Both the position numbers and the translations under genes were made by a program. Source: Pedobacter ureilyticus (GTDB taxonomy: Bacteria; Bacteroidota; Bacteroidia; Sphingobacteriales; Sphingobacteriaceae). Taken from it: a DNA stretch of 63,436 nucleotides. Each line of letters starts with the position of its first letter. Within the stretch, counting starts at the first letter, position 1. Below, in pieces: positions 28,076-37,641 of this stretch. The stretch lies in assembly GCF_005925345.1 (NCBI RefSeq), contig NZ_SSHJ01000023.1:1-63436 (forward strand), read 5' to 3'. Under the pieces are notes generated by a model. It made no database searches. It was not told the origin of the DNA and was given only the letters and a program-made list of their open reading frames with translations.

Positions 28076-29230
28076 ATGAAAAAAACAGCTACTTTATTTT
28101 TATCATTTTTATTGTGCTTTATGTTGGGTGCGAAAGCACAGCTATGGGAATTTAAGTTTAATCAACCTCCAGCAACACCAAGTTTGCCATCTTCTTGGGC
28201 TGCAGTTAATTATACTTTCAGTTATTCGGGCACGGCATTAAATCTTAAAATAAATGCTGCCGGAACGTCTTATCTGCAATATAATCCTGGAGGTGCTTCC
28301 ACCATTGCTACAAAAACCTATAAATTATTAAGGGTACGTTTAGCAAACGAAACTGACGGAACAGTTGCGAGATTTTATTTTAGAAATGCTAACGCTTGGA
28401 TATATATACCTTTTAATATTGACGCTAATTCTGGTTATAAAGATTATACCATAGATTTAGCAAGTGAGGCTTTTTCAGGTAATGGTGTCTCTTTTGGTAC
28501 AAATAAATGGGAATTTACAGGAGGGGATGCAGATGCTTCACCTGCAGGAGATGGTACCCATAGAAATATGCCGATAATTAGGTTTGACCTACCCAGCGGA
28601 CATCCAGGTAGTGGTTCATTGCCAGCAGATTATGCAAATAAAACAATTAGTATAGAATACATTAGGTTTGGCAGCGATTTACAAACACTTCCAGTGAATT
28701 TAGCTAGGTTTACTGCTAAAAAGCAAGCCAACGGCATCCAGCTAAACTGGAGTACAGCATCGGAAGAAAATAATTCGCATTTCGATATATTACGTTCAGC
28801 AGACGCAGTTAATTTTGAAAAAATTGCTCGTGAAGAGGGAAAAGGCAATTCAAATAGCGCAATTAACTATCAATATACAGATACAAAAGCATTGCCGGGA
28901 ACTAACTATTACCAGTTAAATCAGGTAGATTTTGATGGTAAAACAAAAAAATCTGAAGTAGTGGCGGTAAATTCTGGCCTTAAGAATGTTGATTTTAAAG
29001 TTTATTCAGGCAATGGTGCTATCAAGATTTCTGCTTTTGCTTCTAACGATGATAAAGGCAAATTGCTCATTACAGATATTTCTGGAAGGAAAATTATAGA
29101 GAGTCCTTATGCTTTTACTAAAGGACAAAATGTGGTGGAACTTTCTTCTGTAAAGTTAACTGCTGGTGTATATGTGGTTACTTTAGCTGGAAAAATGGAA
29201 GCTACAAGCGTAAAATTTACGTCGAAGTAA
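28076..29230 (+). CDS. T9SS-exported carbohydrate-binding-like protein
   Basis: 384 residues. Signal peptide MKKTATLFLSFLLCFMLGAKAQ. Residues 23-200 are a beta-sandwich-like module starting LWEFKFNQP, with WAAVNYTFSYSG, ARFYFRNANAWIYIPF and IDLASEAF, and closing on ISIEYIRFGSD. The same module occurs in the proteins at 29446 (twice) and 34291. Residues 205-300 (LPVNLARFTAKKQANGIQLN) are a Fn3-like linker, and 305-384 are a type IX sorting domain (LLITDISGRKI, LTAGVYVVTLAG). No catalytic motif. It is probably displayed or released at the surface to bind the substrate polysaccharide. Followed by a strong terminator, so transcribed as one gene from a promoter with both shared motifs. Confidence 0.75.
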   Translation: MKKTATLFLSFLLCFMLGAKAQLWEFKFNQPPATPSLPSSWAAVNYTFSYSGTALNLKINAAGTSYLQYNPGGASTIATKTYKLLRVRLANETDGTVARFYFRNANAWIYIPFNIDANSGYKDYTIDLASEAFSGNGVSFGTNKWEFTGGDADASPAGDGTHRNMPIIRFDLPSGHPGSGSLPADYANKTISIEYIRFGSDLQTLPVNLARFTAKKQANGIQLNWSTASEENNSHFDILRSADAVNFEKIAREEGKGNSNSAINYQYTDTKALPGTNYYQLNQVDFDGKTKKSEVVAVNSGLKNVDFKVYSGNGAIKISAFASNDDKGKLLITDISGRKIIESPYAFTKGQNVVELSSVKLTAGVYVVTLAGKMEATSVKFTSK

Positions 29231-29307
29231 TCAATCATTGAGAATAACAACTAAGAGATAATAAAAAGAACAATTCTTTTACGAAAAAATAAGAATAGAA
29301 CAAGGGA

Positions 29308-29345
29308 AAGGCTTAACGAAAGTAATAGCGTTAAGCCTTGTTTAT
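29308..29345 (+). terminator. Terminator after the T9SS binding protein
   Basis: Perfect 11-bp stem AAGGCTTAACG (29308-29318) with CGTTAAGCCTT (29329-29339), 10-nt loop, then TGTTTATG. The short T-tract makes it a moderate terminator. Confidence 0.6.
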
Positions 29346-29445
29346 GAAATATATTAGCTGATTCCTATTAAGATATTACATGCAGCAAGCATAGCCAATA
29401 ATTATACGCTCTGTTAAACAAACCAAATATTAAATTAAACCTAAA

Positions 29446-31728
29446 ATGATTAAAAAAATCTGTTTTATCGGGATATTTTTATTTTGTGTAGCTTATAACG
29501 GGCTATTTGCCAATACGGTTTTATGGAGTTTTAATGCTCCAGTTTTGGCCAATAAGGCCGATGGATGGAATATTGTTGGCTATACCAACGCTGCCACAAC
29601 TAGCAGTACCCTAAATCTTAGCGTACAGTCTAACTCAAACATTAGGTTTGATGAGTATACCAATCCATACAACCCATCGGTATATAAATATGTAGCCATA
29701 AAACTTAAAAACACCACCTCGCAAACCACAGCTAGATTTTATTGGTGGGGTGTAAATAATAGTACAGCCTATTATATAGAATTTGCTATCAGTTCAAATG
29801 ATAATACCTTTAAAGAATACTTAATTAATTTAGGCGCCAATAGTAACTGGACAGCTCAAACTGCCGGTATCCGTATCATTAGGTTTGATTTACCTAGCAA
29901 TGTACAAGCTGCATCCTTGGGTAAGACTATTAGTGTAGACCATATTAGATTGGCGGCCTCGCCGCCTCTGCAGTTTCCATTGGCACAACCTTTTGGCGTA
30001 AACCTAGCGGGTGCAGAATTTGGAGATATTCCCGGGAATGACTATAGCTATCCAACTATTGCCGAGTTGGATTATTTCAAATCAAAAGGCTTGAAACTAT
30101 TTAGGCTACCCTTTAAATGGGAGCGCATCCAGCCTGCGCTAAATGGAAATTTAGATGTTGCCGAATTGGCGAAAATGACAACTTTTGTAGATGCGGCTCG
30201 AGCACGTGGTTTGTGGGTGATATTGGACATGCACAATTATGGAAGAAGGAAGATGGGTGGAAATACCATTATTATCGGTTCGCCTACGCTTTCTGTTGCA
30301 CACGTAGCTGATGTATGGGAAAAATTGGCACTAGTATTTAGAGACTATGAAAATATATATGGCTATGGAATAATGAATGAGCCCCATGGCATGTTGACCA
30401 CAACTCCATGGTTTAATATTGCACAGGGCATTATCACAAAGATAAGGACGGTTGATGCTGGTACGGCAATTATGGTTGGGGGGGATGACTGGAGTTCTGC
30501 CAGTAAATGGCCTACAGCTAGCGATAACCTTAAAGATCTGATAGATGCATCCAACAACCTAATTTATGAAGCCCATATTTATTTCGATAAAAACGCAGGG
30601 GGACTGTATACACAAAGTTACGATTTGGAGGAGGCTACGCACAACATCGGTGTAGTAAGGGTTGCGCCATTTGTAAAATGGTTAAATACAAATAATCTTA
30701 GGGGCTTTGTTGGCGAATATGGTGTGCCCAATAACGACAGCCGTTGGTTGGTTACCTTGGATAATATGCTCAATTATTTGAAGGAAAACGGCATAAATGG
30801 AACCTATTGGGCGGCAGGGCCAAGGTGGAATGACTATTTCCTATCTGTAGAACCACAAAATGGTAATGATAGGGTGCAAATGTCGGTTTTGCAAAATTAT
30901 ACTACGGCAAATATATCAAGCACTTCAGCAGTTGTTGATAGTAGAAGTATGATGCACAATTGGGAATTTAACCGCCCGGTTGTAACCAATGCAGTAGAAG
31001 GATGGACTATTATCAATTATGCCAATCCAGCTACTTCCGCAGGTATATTAAACTTACAGACTGTAGTAGCCAATAATCACATTAAATATGATGTAACACC
31101 ACTCGATCCCATTCAAACTACACTGCACAAATATGCTGTTGTCAGACTTAAAAATACAACCAACCAAACACAGGCAAGATTTTATTGGCATGACCATATT
31201 GCTTATAGCTATGCCGATTTTAGCATTACGGCCAACGATACCCAATATAAAGAATATGTTGTTGACCTTAGCCAAATTAGCAGTTGGACAAGTAAGAACA
31301 GTATAAAGATTATCCGTTTCGATGTGCCTTTTGGCGGTATTACAGGTTCGATAAATAAAACTGTGCATATCGATTATGTTAAACTAGCAACATCAGCACC
31401 GATAGTAACATCAGGTTCGGCAAACGTAGAATTTACGCATCTGCAGAAACTGGTGCCCATTAATGCTAATTTAACAAAAGGAAAGACACTGAAGATAGTG
31501 CCAAACCCAGTGGATAGCCATGTAGAACTGGTGTTGAATAATGGTAAAGGCATACTAAAAGTGAAATTATTAACCTTAGATGGTCGATTGCTTTTTGAAA
31601 CAAGAGGAACTTTAGATAAAATAAACGAGCAATTTGGTTTAAAAGTTTCAACTTTTAATTCGGGTACTTATCTGGTAAATGTTGAAGATAACGGTATCTT
31701 CTACAGCCAAAAGTTAGTTAAGAAGTAG
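29446..31728 (+). CDS. T9SS-exported GH5 enzyme flanked by two binding-like modules
   Basis: 760 residues. Signal peptide to about 23. Module 1 (about 24-172, VLWSFNAP to VDHIRLAAS). GH5 barrel (about 181-485): QPFGVNLAGAEFG, RLPFKWERIQP, DMHNYGRRK, acid/base Glu312 in IMNEPHG, HIYFDK, nucleophile Glu424 in VGEYGVPNNDSRW, and GTYWAAGPRWN. Module 2 (about 505-652, NWEFNRPV to IDYVKLATS). C-terminal T9SS domain (about 680-760, KIVPNPVDSHVELVLNN, FNSGTYLVNVEDNG). The two modules are homologous to each other and to those at 28076 and 34291. Probably a secreted or surface-attached endo-beta-glycanase. It follows a terminator, so it has its own promoter, which is not marked by the shared motifs. 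Confidence 0.85.
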   Translation: MIKKICFIGIFLFCVAYNGLFANTVLWSFNAPVLANKADGWNIVGYTNAATTSSTLNLSVQSNSNIRFDEYTNPYNPSVYKYVAIKLKNTTSQTTARFYWWGVNNSTAYYIEFAISSNDNTFKEYLINLGANSNWTAQTAGIRIIRFDLPSNVQAASLGKTISVDHIRLAASPPLQFPLAQPFGVNLAGAEFGDIPGNDYSYPTIAELDYFKSKGLKLFRLPFKWERIQPALNGNLDVAELAKMTTFVDAARARGLWVILDMHNYGRRKMGGNTIIIGSPTLSVAHVADVWEKLALVFRDYENIYGYGIMNEPHGMLTTTPWFNIAQGIITKIRTVDAGTAIMVGGDDWSSASKWPTASDNLKDLIDASNNLIYEAHIYFDKNAGGLYTQSYDLEEATHNIGVVRVAPFVKWLNTNNLRGFVGEYGVPNNDSRWLVTLDNMLNYLKENGINGTYWAAGPRWNDYFLSVEPQNGNDRVQMSVLQNYTTANISSTSAVVDSRSMMHNWEFNRPVVTNAVEGWTIINYANPATSAGILNLQTVVANNHIKYDVTPLDPIQTTLHKYAVVRLKNTTNQTQARFYWHDHIAYSYADFSITANDTQYKEYVVDLSQISSWTSKNSIKIIRFDVPFGGITGSINKTVHIDYVKLATSAPIVTSGSANVEFTHLQKLVPINANLTKGKTLKIVPNPVDSHVELVLNNGKGILKVKLLTLDGRLLFETRGTLDKINEQFGLKVSTFNSGTYLVNVEDNGIFYSQKLVKK

Positions 31729-31813
31729 TTTTATGTTATGACAATAAAGATGTCATATCTAATATAGATGAATAAATAGTTTTTAGAGAATACTTAGTAT
31801 AACACACAAAAGA

Positions 31814-34180
31814 ATGAAAAAAAGAATTGCCTTAATCTGCCTTCTACTGGTAGGAATGATAATGAATGGAGCCTATGCCCAAAGCAGAACCGATTCCTTT
31901 TTTAAAACTGGCGACAAGATTAGTTTTATTGGCAACAGTATCACCCACAGTGGCGATTTCCATCACTATATTTTAGTGTATTATGCCACTAGATTTCCAG
32001 AACTAAATATCAGCGTTTACAATTTAGGTATCAAAGGCGATAATGCAAATAGTTTTTTGCGCCGTATGGATGCAGATATTATCCCCAAAAAAGCAAACTG
32101 GTCTATCATTATGGCTGGTATGAACGATGTAAACCGTAGTCTTTATGCGGCCGAAAGACAGGGAGATACAGATATCCAGAGCAGAAAGGAACGAGCTCTG
32201 AGCGATTATAGGAACTACTATGAAACGGTTATCCAGCGGTTATTGAAGACCAAGACCAAAATTATTCTTCAAAAGCCAAGTATCTACGATCAAACAGGCG
32301 ATTTGCCCGTACCTAATTTAATGGGTGTTAACGATGCTCTTAAAAAATGTACAGGCATTATAGACGAACTTGCCAAAAAATATAAGCTCCAAGTTATTGA
32401 TTATTGGACTATTATGGCGCAACTCAACAAACAGTTGCAACAAAAAGATCCGAAAGCTACTATAGTAGGTAACGACAGGGTTCACCCTGGTCCAGTCGGA
32501 AATTTTGTAATGGCACATCAGTTTCTAAAATCTACCAGTGCACCTACATCAGTATCTGCTATAGAAATAGAAAACGGAGCCGTTAAAAACTCAAGTTATG
32601 TTGTAGTAAAAGACTTATCGGTAAAAGATGGAACAATAACATTTAAAGCAAAAGAAGAAAGCTTGCCTTTTCCTATGCCACAAGAGGCCGAGCCAGCTTT
32701 GGCATTGGTTCCTTTTGCCGAAGAGTTAAGCAAACAATCTCTAAAAATAGGAGGGCTAACCGAAGGAAGCTATACACTAACCATTGATGGTACTTTTATT
32801 GGAAACTTTACCGCACAAAACTTAGAAAATGGAATTAATCTATCCAACTTTAAAAATACACCACAATATAAACAAGCGGTTAAGGTATTACAACAGGCAA
32901 TTTTGTACCGCAATACTCAACGTAAAGTAAGAGACCTGAAGTTTGTAGAGTTTAGCTATTTGCCAGAAAATTTATGGAATGGCGACTTTAATGGCATTAA
33001 AGCATTTATGGATAACTACCTTAGCTTTATGCAAACTTCCAATGACGCCAGATATCCTAATTTTAAGAAGGTATTTGATGATTATCTGAAAGATAAACCT
33101 TCACAAAGAATGTTTGAAAAGCAGATTGACAGTCTTGCTGGTGTTATTTATACTACAAATAGACCAAAAGAACATACTTTTCAAATTAGTAAATCTGATT
33201 TAAATATGCCAGATAGAAGCAAAGCTCCTTTTGGCGTAAACTTGGCTGGTGCAGAATTTGCCCATAACAAAATACCCGGCATTTATGCCAAAGATTATAT
33301 TTACCCAACTATAGACGAATTGGATTACTTCAAATCTAAAGGAATGACCCTCATAAGAATTCCATTTTTATGGGAAAGATTGCAGCACGAGTTGGGTGGC
33401 GAATTAGATCAATTGGAACTACAACGCCTGATGACTATAGTAGACGCCGCTAGAGAAAGAAAGCTATGGGTAATTTTAGATATGCACAATTACGGTCGTA
33501 GATATGTAAATGGAACTAGAGAAATTATTGATTCTGAAAACCTGCCTATAGCGCACGTAGCCGATGCTTGGAGGAAAATTGCAACAGAATTTAAGGGAAA
33601 AGATAATATTTGGGGCTATGGTTTAATGAACGAGCCACATGACATGCTTAAACCTAACTCTTGGTTTAATATTGCGCAAGTCTGTATCAATAAAATTAGA
33701 GAAGTAGATCAAAAAACGCCAATTATGGTAGGAGGCGATAGCTGGAGTTCGGCAGAACGATGGATGGAATTTAGTGCCAATCTTAAGAACTTGGTAGACC
33801 CATCAAAAGACTTGATTTTCGAAGTGCATATTTATTTCGATGAAGATGCTTCTGGAACTTACAAACGGTCTTATGATGAAGAAAAGGCTGATCCAAATAT
33901 TGGTATTAAAAGAGCAACCCCTTTTGTGAAATGGTTAAAGGAAAATAATTTTAGAGGCTTTGTTGGCGAATACGGTGTGCCAGATGACGACCCTAGATGG
34001 CTAGTAGCACTAGATAATTTCTTGACTTATTTAACCAAAAACAACTTAAACGGAACCTATTGGGCAGCTGGCCCATGGTGGAACAAATATCGCTTGGCCA
34101 TAGAGCCTAAAAATGATACAGATAGGCCGCAAATGGTAATCTTAGAAAAATACAACTATACGGAGCAGCACCGAAAATAA
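31814..34180 (+). CDS. SGNH esterase - GH5 fusion enzyme
   Basis: 788 residues, signal peptide MKKRIALICLLLVGMIMNGAYAQ. SGNH esterase in the N-terminal part: GNSITHSGD (Ser42), LGIKGDNA, MAGMNDVN (Asn104), NDRVHPGPVGN (Asp221, His224), extended by a helical and beta region to about 440. GH5 barrel about 470-780: APFGVNLAGAEF, RIPFLWERLQ, DMHNYGRRY, acid/base Glu607 in LMNEPHD, HIYFDED, nucleophile Glu719 in VGEYGVPDDDPRW. There is no binding module and no T9SS tail, so it likely stays periplasmic. The fusion physically links deacetylation with backbone cleavage. Both catalytic centres look complete. Confidence 0.85.
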   Translation: MKKRIALICLLLVGMIMNGAYAQSRTDSFFKTGDKISFIGNSITHSGDFHHYILVYYATRFPELNISVYNLGIKGDNANSFLRRMDADIIPKKANWSIIMAGMNDVNRSLYAAERQGDTDIQSRKERALSDYRNYYETVIQRLLKTKTKIILQKPSIYDQTGDLPVPNLMGVNDALKKCTGIIDELAKKYKLQVIDYWTIMAQLNKQLQQKDPKATIVGNDRVHPGPVGNFVMAHQFLKSTSAPTSVSAIEIENGAVKNSSYVVVKDLSVKDGTITFKAKEESLPFPMPQEAEPALALVPFAEELSKQSLKIGGLTEGSYTLTIDGTFIGNFTAQNLENGINLSNFKNTPQYKQAVKVLQQAILYRNTQRKVRDLKFVEFSYLPENLWNGDFNGIKAFMDNYLSFMQTSNDARYPNFKKVFDDYLKDKPSQRMFEKQIDSLAGVIYTTNRPKEHTFQISKSDLNMPDRSKAPFGVNLAGAEFAHNKIPGIYAKDYIYPTIDELDYFKSKGMTLIRIPFLWERLQHELGGELDQLELQRLMTIVDAARERKLWVILDMHNYGRRYVNGTREIIDSENLPIAHVADAWRKIATEFKGKDNIWGYGLMNEPHDMLKPNSWFNIAQVCINKIREVDQKTPIMVGGDSWSSAERWMEFSANLKNLVDPSKDLIFEVHIYFDEDASGTYKRSYDEEKADPNIGIKRATPFVKWLKENNFRGFVGEYGVPDDDPRWLVALDNFLTYLTKNNLNGTYWAAGPWWNKYRLAIEPKNDTDRPQMVILEKYNYTEQHRK

Positions 34181-34200
34181 TTCCATTATCTCAAATTAAC

Positions 34201-34240
34201 AGCTGTTAATCCTGTCTGTCAAAAAGCAGGGTTAACAGCT
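34201..34240 (+). terminator. Long hairpin between the two SGNH-GH5 genes
   Basis: AGCTGTTAATCCTG (34201-34214) pairs with CAGGGTTAACAGCT (34227-34240) over 14 bp with one T-G wobble and a 12-nt loop. The flank also makes the palindrome TTAACAGCTGTTAA at 34196-34209. No U-tract follows, so it may be a processing or attenuating hairpin rather than a classic terminator. Confidence 0.5.
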
Positions 34241-34290
34241 ATGCTTCCAGATAAAATTATTGTTAACCCCAAAACTCATTATCAAATATC

Positions 34291-37200
34291 ATGAGAAAGC
34301 TAATGTTTTGCGCCATTTTTTTTGTGTTGTTTTTTCAAAATGCAGTTTTTTCACAACATAGGGACGATTCTTTTTTTAAAGATGGCGACCGTATCAATTT
34401 CATTGGTAATAGTATTACACATGGTACTTCTGGTACCGGAAGGTTCCATAATTTTATATTGTTGTATTATGCTACCCGGTTTCCCAATAGTAAGGTTATT
34501 TTCTACAATTCTGGTAAATGGGGCGATAATGCCAACAGCTTTTTGCAGAGAATGAATAACGATATATTGAGCAAGGGTGCTAATTGGTCGGTGGTAATGG
34601 CGGGTATGAACGATGTAAACCGTGAATTATATGCACCCGAAAGACAAGGCGAGCCAAACATTGAAACGCTAAAGCAAAACGCTCTAAATAATTACAGAGG
34701 ATACCTCAGAAACGTTATTGTCAAATTGTTGGCAGCAAACACCAATGTTATTTTACAAAAGCCAAGTATCTACGATGAAACTGGCGATTTAACAGGAACC
34801 AATAGACCTGGGGTTAATGTTTCACTACAGAAATGTACCATTATCATTGATGAACTGGCTGCGGAATTTAACCTTAAAACTATTGATTATTGGAACATCA
34901 TGAACACCATTAATCAGCAGTTACAACAAACCAATATCAAATCTACCATTGTCAGTAACGATCGTATCCATCCAGCTTCGCCGGGCAATTTTGTAATGGC
35001 CTATCAGTTCTTAAAATCTACTAATGCACCAAAATACGTGGCTAATATTGAAATAGAGAACAATTCAGTCATCAAAAGCGAATTTTGTACCATTACAAAT
35101 TTAAATGCTACCGGCAATAGCCTTACCTTTAAATATAAGGCAGAAAGTTTGCCTTTTCCCGTTGCGGTAGATGCCGAACCAGCTTTAGCACTTGTTCCCT
35201 TTAATAATGATTTGAATAAAGAAACACTTAAAATTACAACGCTTGCTGAGGGTAAATATGCACTAAATATCGATGGCTCATTTATAGGTTCTTTTACGGC
35301 GAATGAACTAAGGCAAGGTATAAATCTAGCGCAGCTAAAAAACACGCCACAATATTTACAGGCATTGCAGGTTAAGGCAAAAACAGATGCGTATAGAGAT
35401 CAATATGTTTTAATAAGGGATATAAAGTTTATTGAAATAAATTATTTGCCACAGACATTGTGGACAGATTTTGCTGCGGCTCAGGCTCATATCCAAAATT
35501 TGATCATCACTAATAGCAGTACCTATACTAACCAAAAAAACAGGTTTGATGCTTATTTAATTAACAAGCCCAACGAAGCTATTATAGAGCAGGGGCTTAA
35601 TACTTTGGCCAATGAAATTTTTACCATAAACAAACCCGTAGAACGCAACATCGAAATTAAGCAGACTGCCCAAACCCATATTTGGGAATTTAATGACCTT
35701 GTGGTTAACGATAAGGTAGAAGGATGGTCTATTATCAATTACATCAATGCGCAAACTGCCAATGGAGTATTAAAACTTACCGCCTCAAAAACCAATTGTC
35801 TTATCAAGTTTGACTCTCCCGATGGATACATAGATCCCCAATTTAGTAATGCAGCAATCATCAGGCTTAAAAATGGAACGTCAAATACTTTAGCTAGATT
35901 TTATTGGTGGACAGATGCCGTAAGTGCAGCCTATATAGAATTTCCTATTTCTGCCAACGATACTGATTTTAAAGAATATACTATTTATTTAAGTGAAGAC
36001 TCTAGATGGAGCGGAGATATAAATATCATCAGGTTTGACGTCCCCAGCCCTGTTACTGCCGAAAACCTCAATAAAAATGTTGAAATTGATTACGCGGCAT
36101 TAAGTGCCATACAGCATGAGATGACACCAAAAACACCAGCACCATTTGGCGTAAATTTGGCGGGAGCAGAATTTGGAGAGATAGGAGAACCTCATTATAG
36201 CTATCCAACTACAGCGGAGCTCGATTATTTTAAACAGAAGGGATTAAAGTTATTTCGTCTTCCCTTTAAATGGGAGCGTATACAGCCCATATTAAATGGC
36301 AATTTAGATAATGAGGAGTTAACTAAAATGAAAACTTTCGTGAGTGCCGCACAGGCGAGAGGGCTGTTAGTTATACTAGATTTGCATAATTATGGCCGTA
36401 GAAAAATAAGCGGCACGGAATATATTATCGGCTCTGCCCAGCTATCTACTGCACACGTAGCCGATGTTTGGACCCGACTAGCCAATGAGTTTAAATCTTA
36501 TAAAAATATATGGGGATATGGCATCATGAATGAACCGCACGATATGTTAGCTTCAACACCATGGGCAAGTATAGCGCAAACCATTATTACAGCTATTAGA
36601 AGTATAGATACAGAAACCAGTATTTTAGTGGGCGGAGACAGTTGGAGCTCTGCACAACGTTGGCCTACTGCTAGTAACAACTTAAAAGATTTAATAGACC
36701 CAGCTAACAAACTGATATTTGAAGCGCATGTATACTTTGATAAAGATGCCAGTGGTAAATACCAAAACAGTTATGAAGTAGAAGAAGCTACACCAAATAC
36801 AGGAATCAACAGGGTAACACCTTTTATAAATTGGCTAACGGCCAACAATCTCAAAGGTTTTATAGGCGAATATGGTGTGCCAGATAATGATCCACGTTGG
36901 CTAACGGTTTTAGATAATATGCTGGTCCACCTACAAAGTAAAAATATTAATGGTACCTATTGGGCAGCAGGACCAAGATGGGGAACTTATACACTTTCTG
37001 TAGAGCCGAGAAATGGACAGGATAGACCGCAAATATCCGTGTTAGAGAAGTACAAGGTGGCAACCGATTCTACGCTGCCAGTTTCTCTGCTTTCTTTTAC
37101 AGGAAAAACACAGTTTAACAGCATTCTATTAAACTGGAAAACAGCTACCGAACTTAATAACTCGCATTTTGATATTTTGCATTCTGCAGATGGAAAGTTG

Positions 37201-37620
37201 TTTGGAAAATTAGCCACTGTTAAGGCGAACAACGAGCCAGACAAGGTTTTTAGCTATAATTTCAAACATCAATATCCCATATTGGGTACAAATTATTATC
37301 AGCTTAAACAATTTGATTTCGATGGTAATACGTCTGGCCCAACAATAATATCGGTAAATTTTCAATTGGAAAAGCCATCGTTAAAAGTTTATCAGGACAT
37401 TAATAAGGCAATGAATTTCATGTTTGAGGTTACTAACGACACCAACGCCAAGCTTACGATAACTGATTTAGCAGGAAGGAGATTAATAACTCAAGACTAC
37501 TGGTTACAAAGTGGCAAGAATATACTTGAGATTAAAGACAAACTGGCGTACGGAGTTTATGTGGCAACCTTGACAACAGCTACCGAGAGGTTAAGTGCCA
37601 AATTTTTTGTACAAGACTAA
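34291..37620 (+). CDS. SGNH esterase - binding module - GH5 - T9SS multidomain enzyme
   Basis: 1109 residues. Signal peptide to about 22. SGNH domain: GNSITHGTSG (Ser41), GKWGDNANS, MAGMNDVN (Asn107), NDRIHPASPGN (Asp224, His227), with extension to about 450. Binding-like module about 463-607 (HIWEFNDLV to IDYAALSAI). GH5 about 617-920: APFGVNLAGAEFG, RLPFKWERIQP, LHNYGRRK, Glu748 in IMNEPHD, HVYFDKD, Glu860 in IGEYGVPDNDPRW. From 928 a Fn3-like segment (LPVSLLSFTGK) and a T9SS sorting domain (LTITDLAGRRL, LAYGVYVATLTT) close to identical in layout to the tail of the 28076 protein. It therefore combines all parts found separately in its neighbours. Probably secreted; an esterase and endo-glycanase on the same chain. 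Converges on the GntR gene 21 bp downstream. Confidence 0.87.
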   Translation: MRKLMFCAIFFVLFFQNAVFSQHRDDSFFKDGDRINFIGNSITHGTSGTGRFHNFILLYYATRFPNSKVIFYNSGKWGDNANSFLQRMNNDILSKGANWSVVMAGMNDVNRELYAPERQGEPNIETLKQNALNNYRGYLRNVIVKLLAANTNVILQKPSIYDETGDLTGTNRPGVNVSLQKCTIIIDELAAEFNLKTIDYWNIMNTINQQLQQTNIKSTIVSNDRIHPASPGNFVMAYQFLKSTNAPKYVANIEIENNSVIKSEFCTITNLNATGNSLTFKYKAESLPFPVAVDAEPALALVPFNNDLNKETLKITTLAEGKYALNIDGSFIGSFTANELRQGINLAQLKNTPQYLQALQVKAKTDAYRDQYVLIRDIKFIEINYLPQTLWTDFAAAQAHIQNLIITNSSTYTNQKNRFDAYLINKPNEAIIEQGLNTLANEIFTINKPVERNIEIKQTAQTHIWEFNDLVVNDKVEGWSIINYINAQTANGVLKLTASKTNCLIKFDSPDGYIDPQFSNAAIIRLKNGTSNTLARFYWWTDAVSAAYIEFPISANDTDFKEYTIYLSEDSRWSGDINIIRFDVPSPVTAENLNKNVEIDYAALSAIQHEMTPKTPAPFGVNLAGAEFGEIGEPHYSYPTTAELDYFKQKGLKLFRLPFKWERIQPILNGNLDNEELTKMKTFVSAAQARGLLVILDLHNYGRRKISGTEYIIGSAQLSTAHVADVWTRLANEFKSYKNIWGYGIMNEPHDMLASTPWASIAQTIITAIRSIDTETSILVGGDSWSSAQRWPTASNNLKDLIDPANKLIFEAHVYFDKDASGKYQNSYEVEEATPNTGINRVTPFINWLTANNLKGFIGEYGVPDNDPRWLTVLDNMLVHLQSKNINGTYWAAGPRWGTYTLSVEPRNGQDRPQISVLEKYKVATDSTLPVSLLSFTGKTQFNSILLNWKTATELNNSHFDILHSADGKLFGKLATVKANNEPDKVFSYNFKHQYPILGTNYYQLKQFDFDGNTSGPTIISVNFQLEKPSLKVYQDINKAMNFMFEVTNDTNAKLTITDLAGRRLITQDYWLQSGKNILEIKDKLAYGVYVATLTTATERLSAKFFVQD

Positions 37621-37641
37621 ATATGAACACAATTTAGCAGC

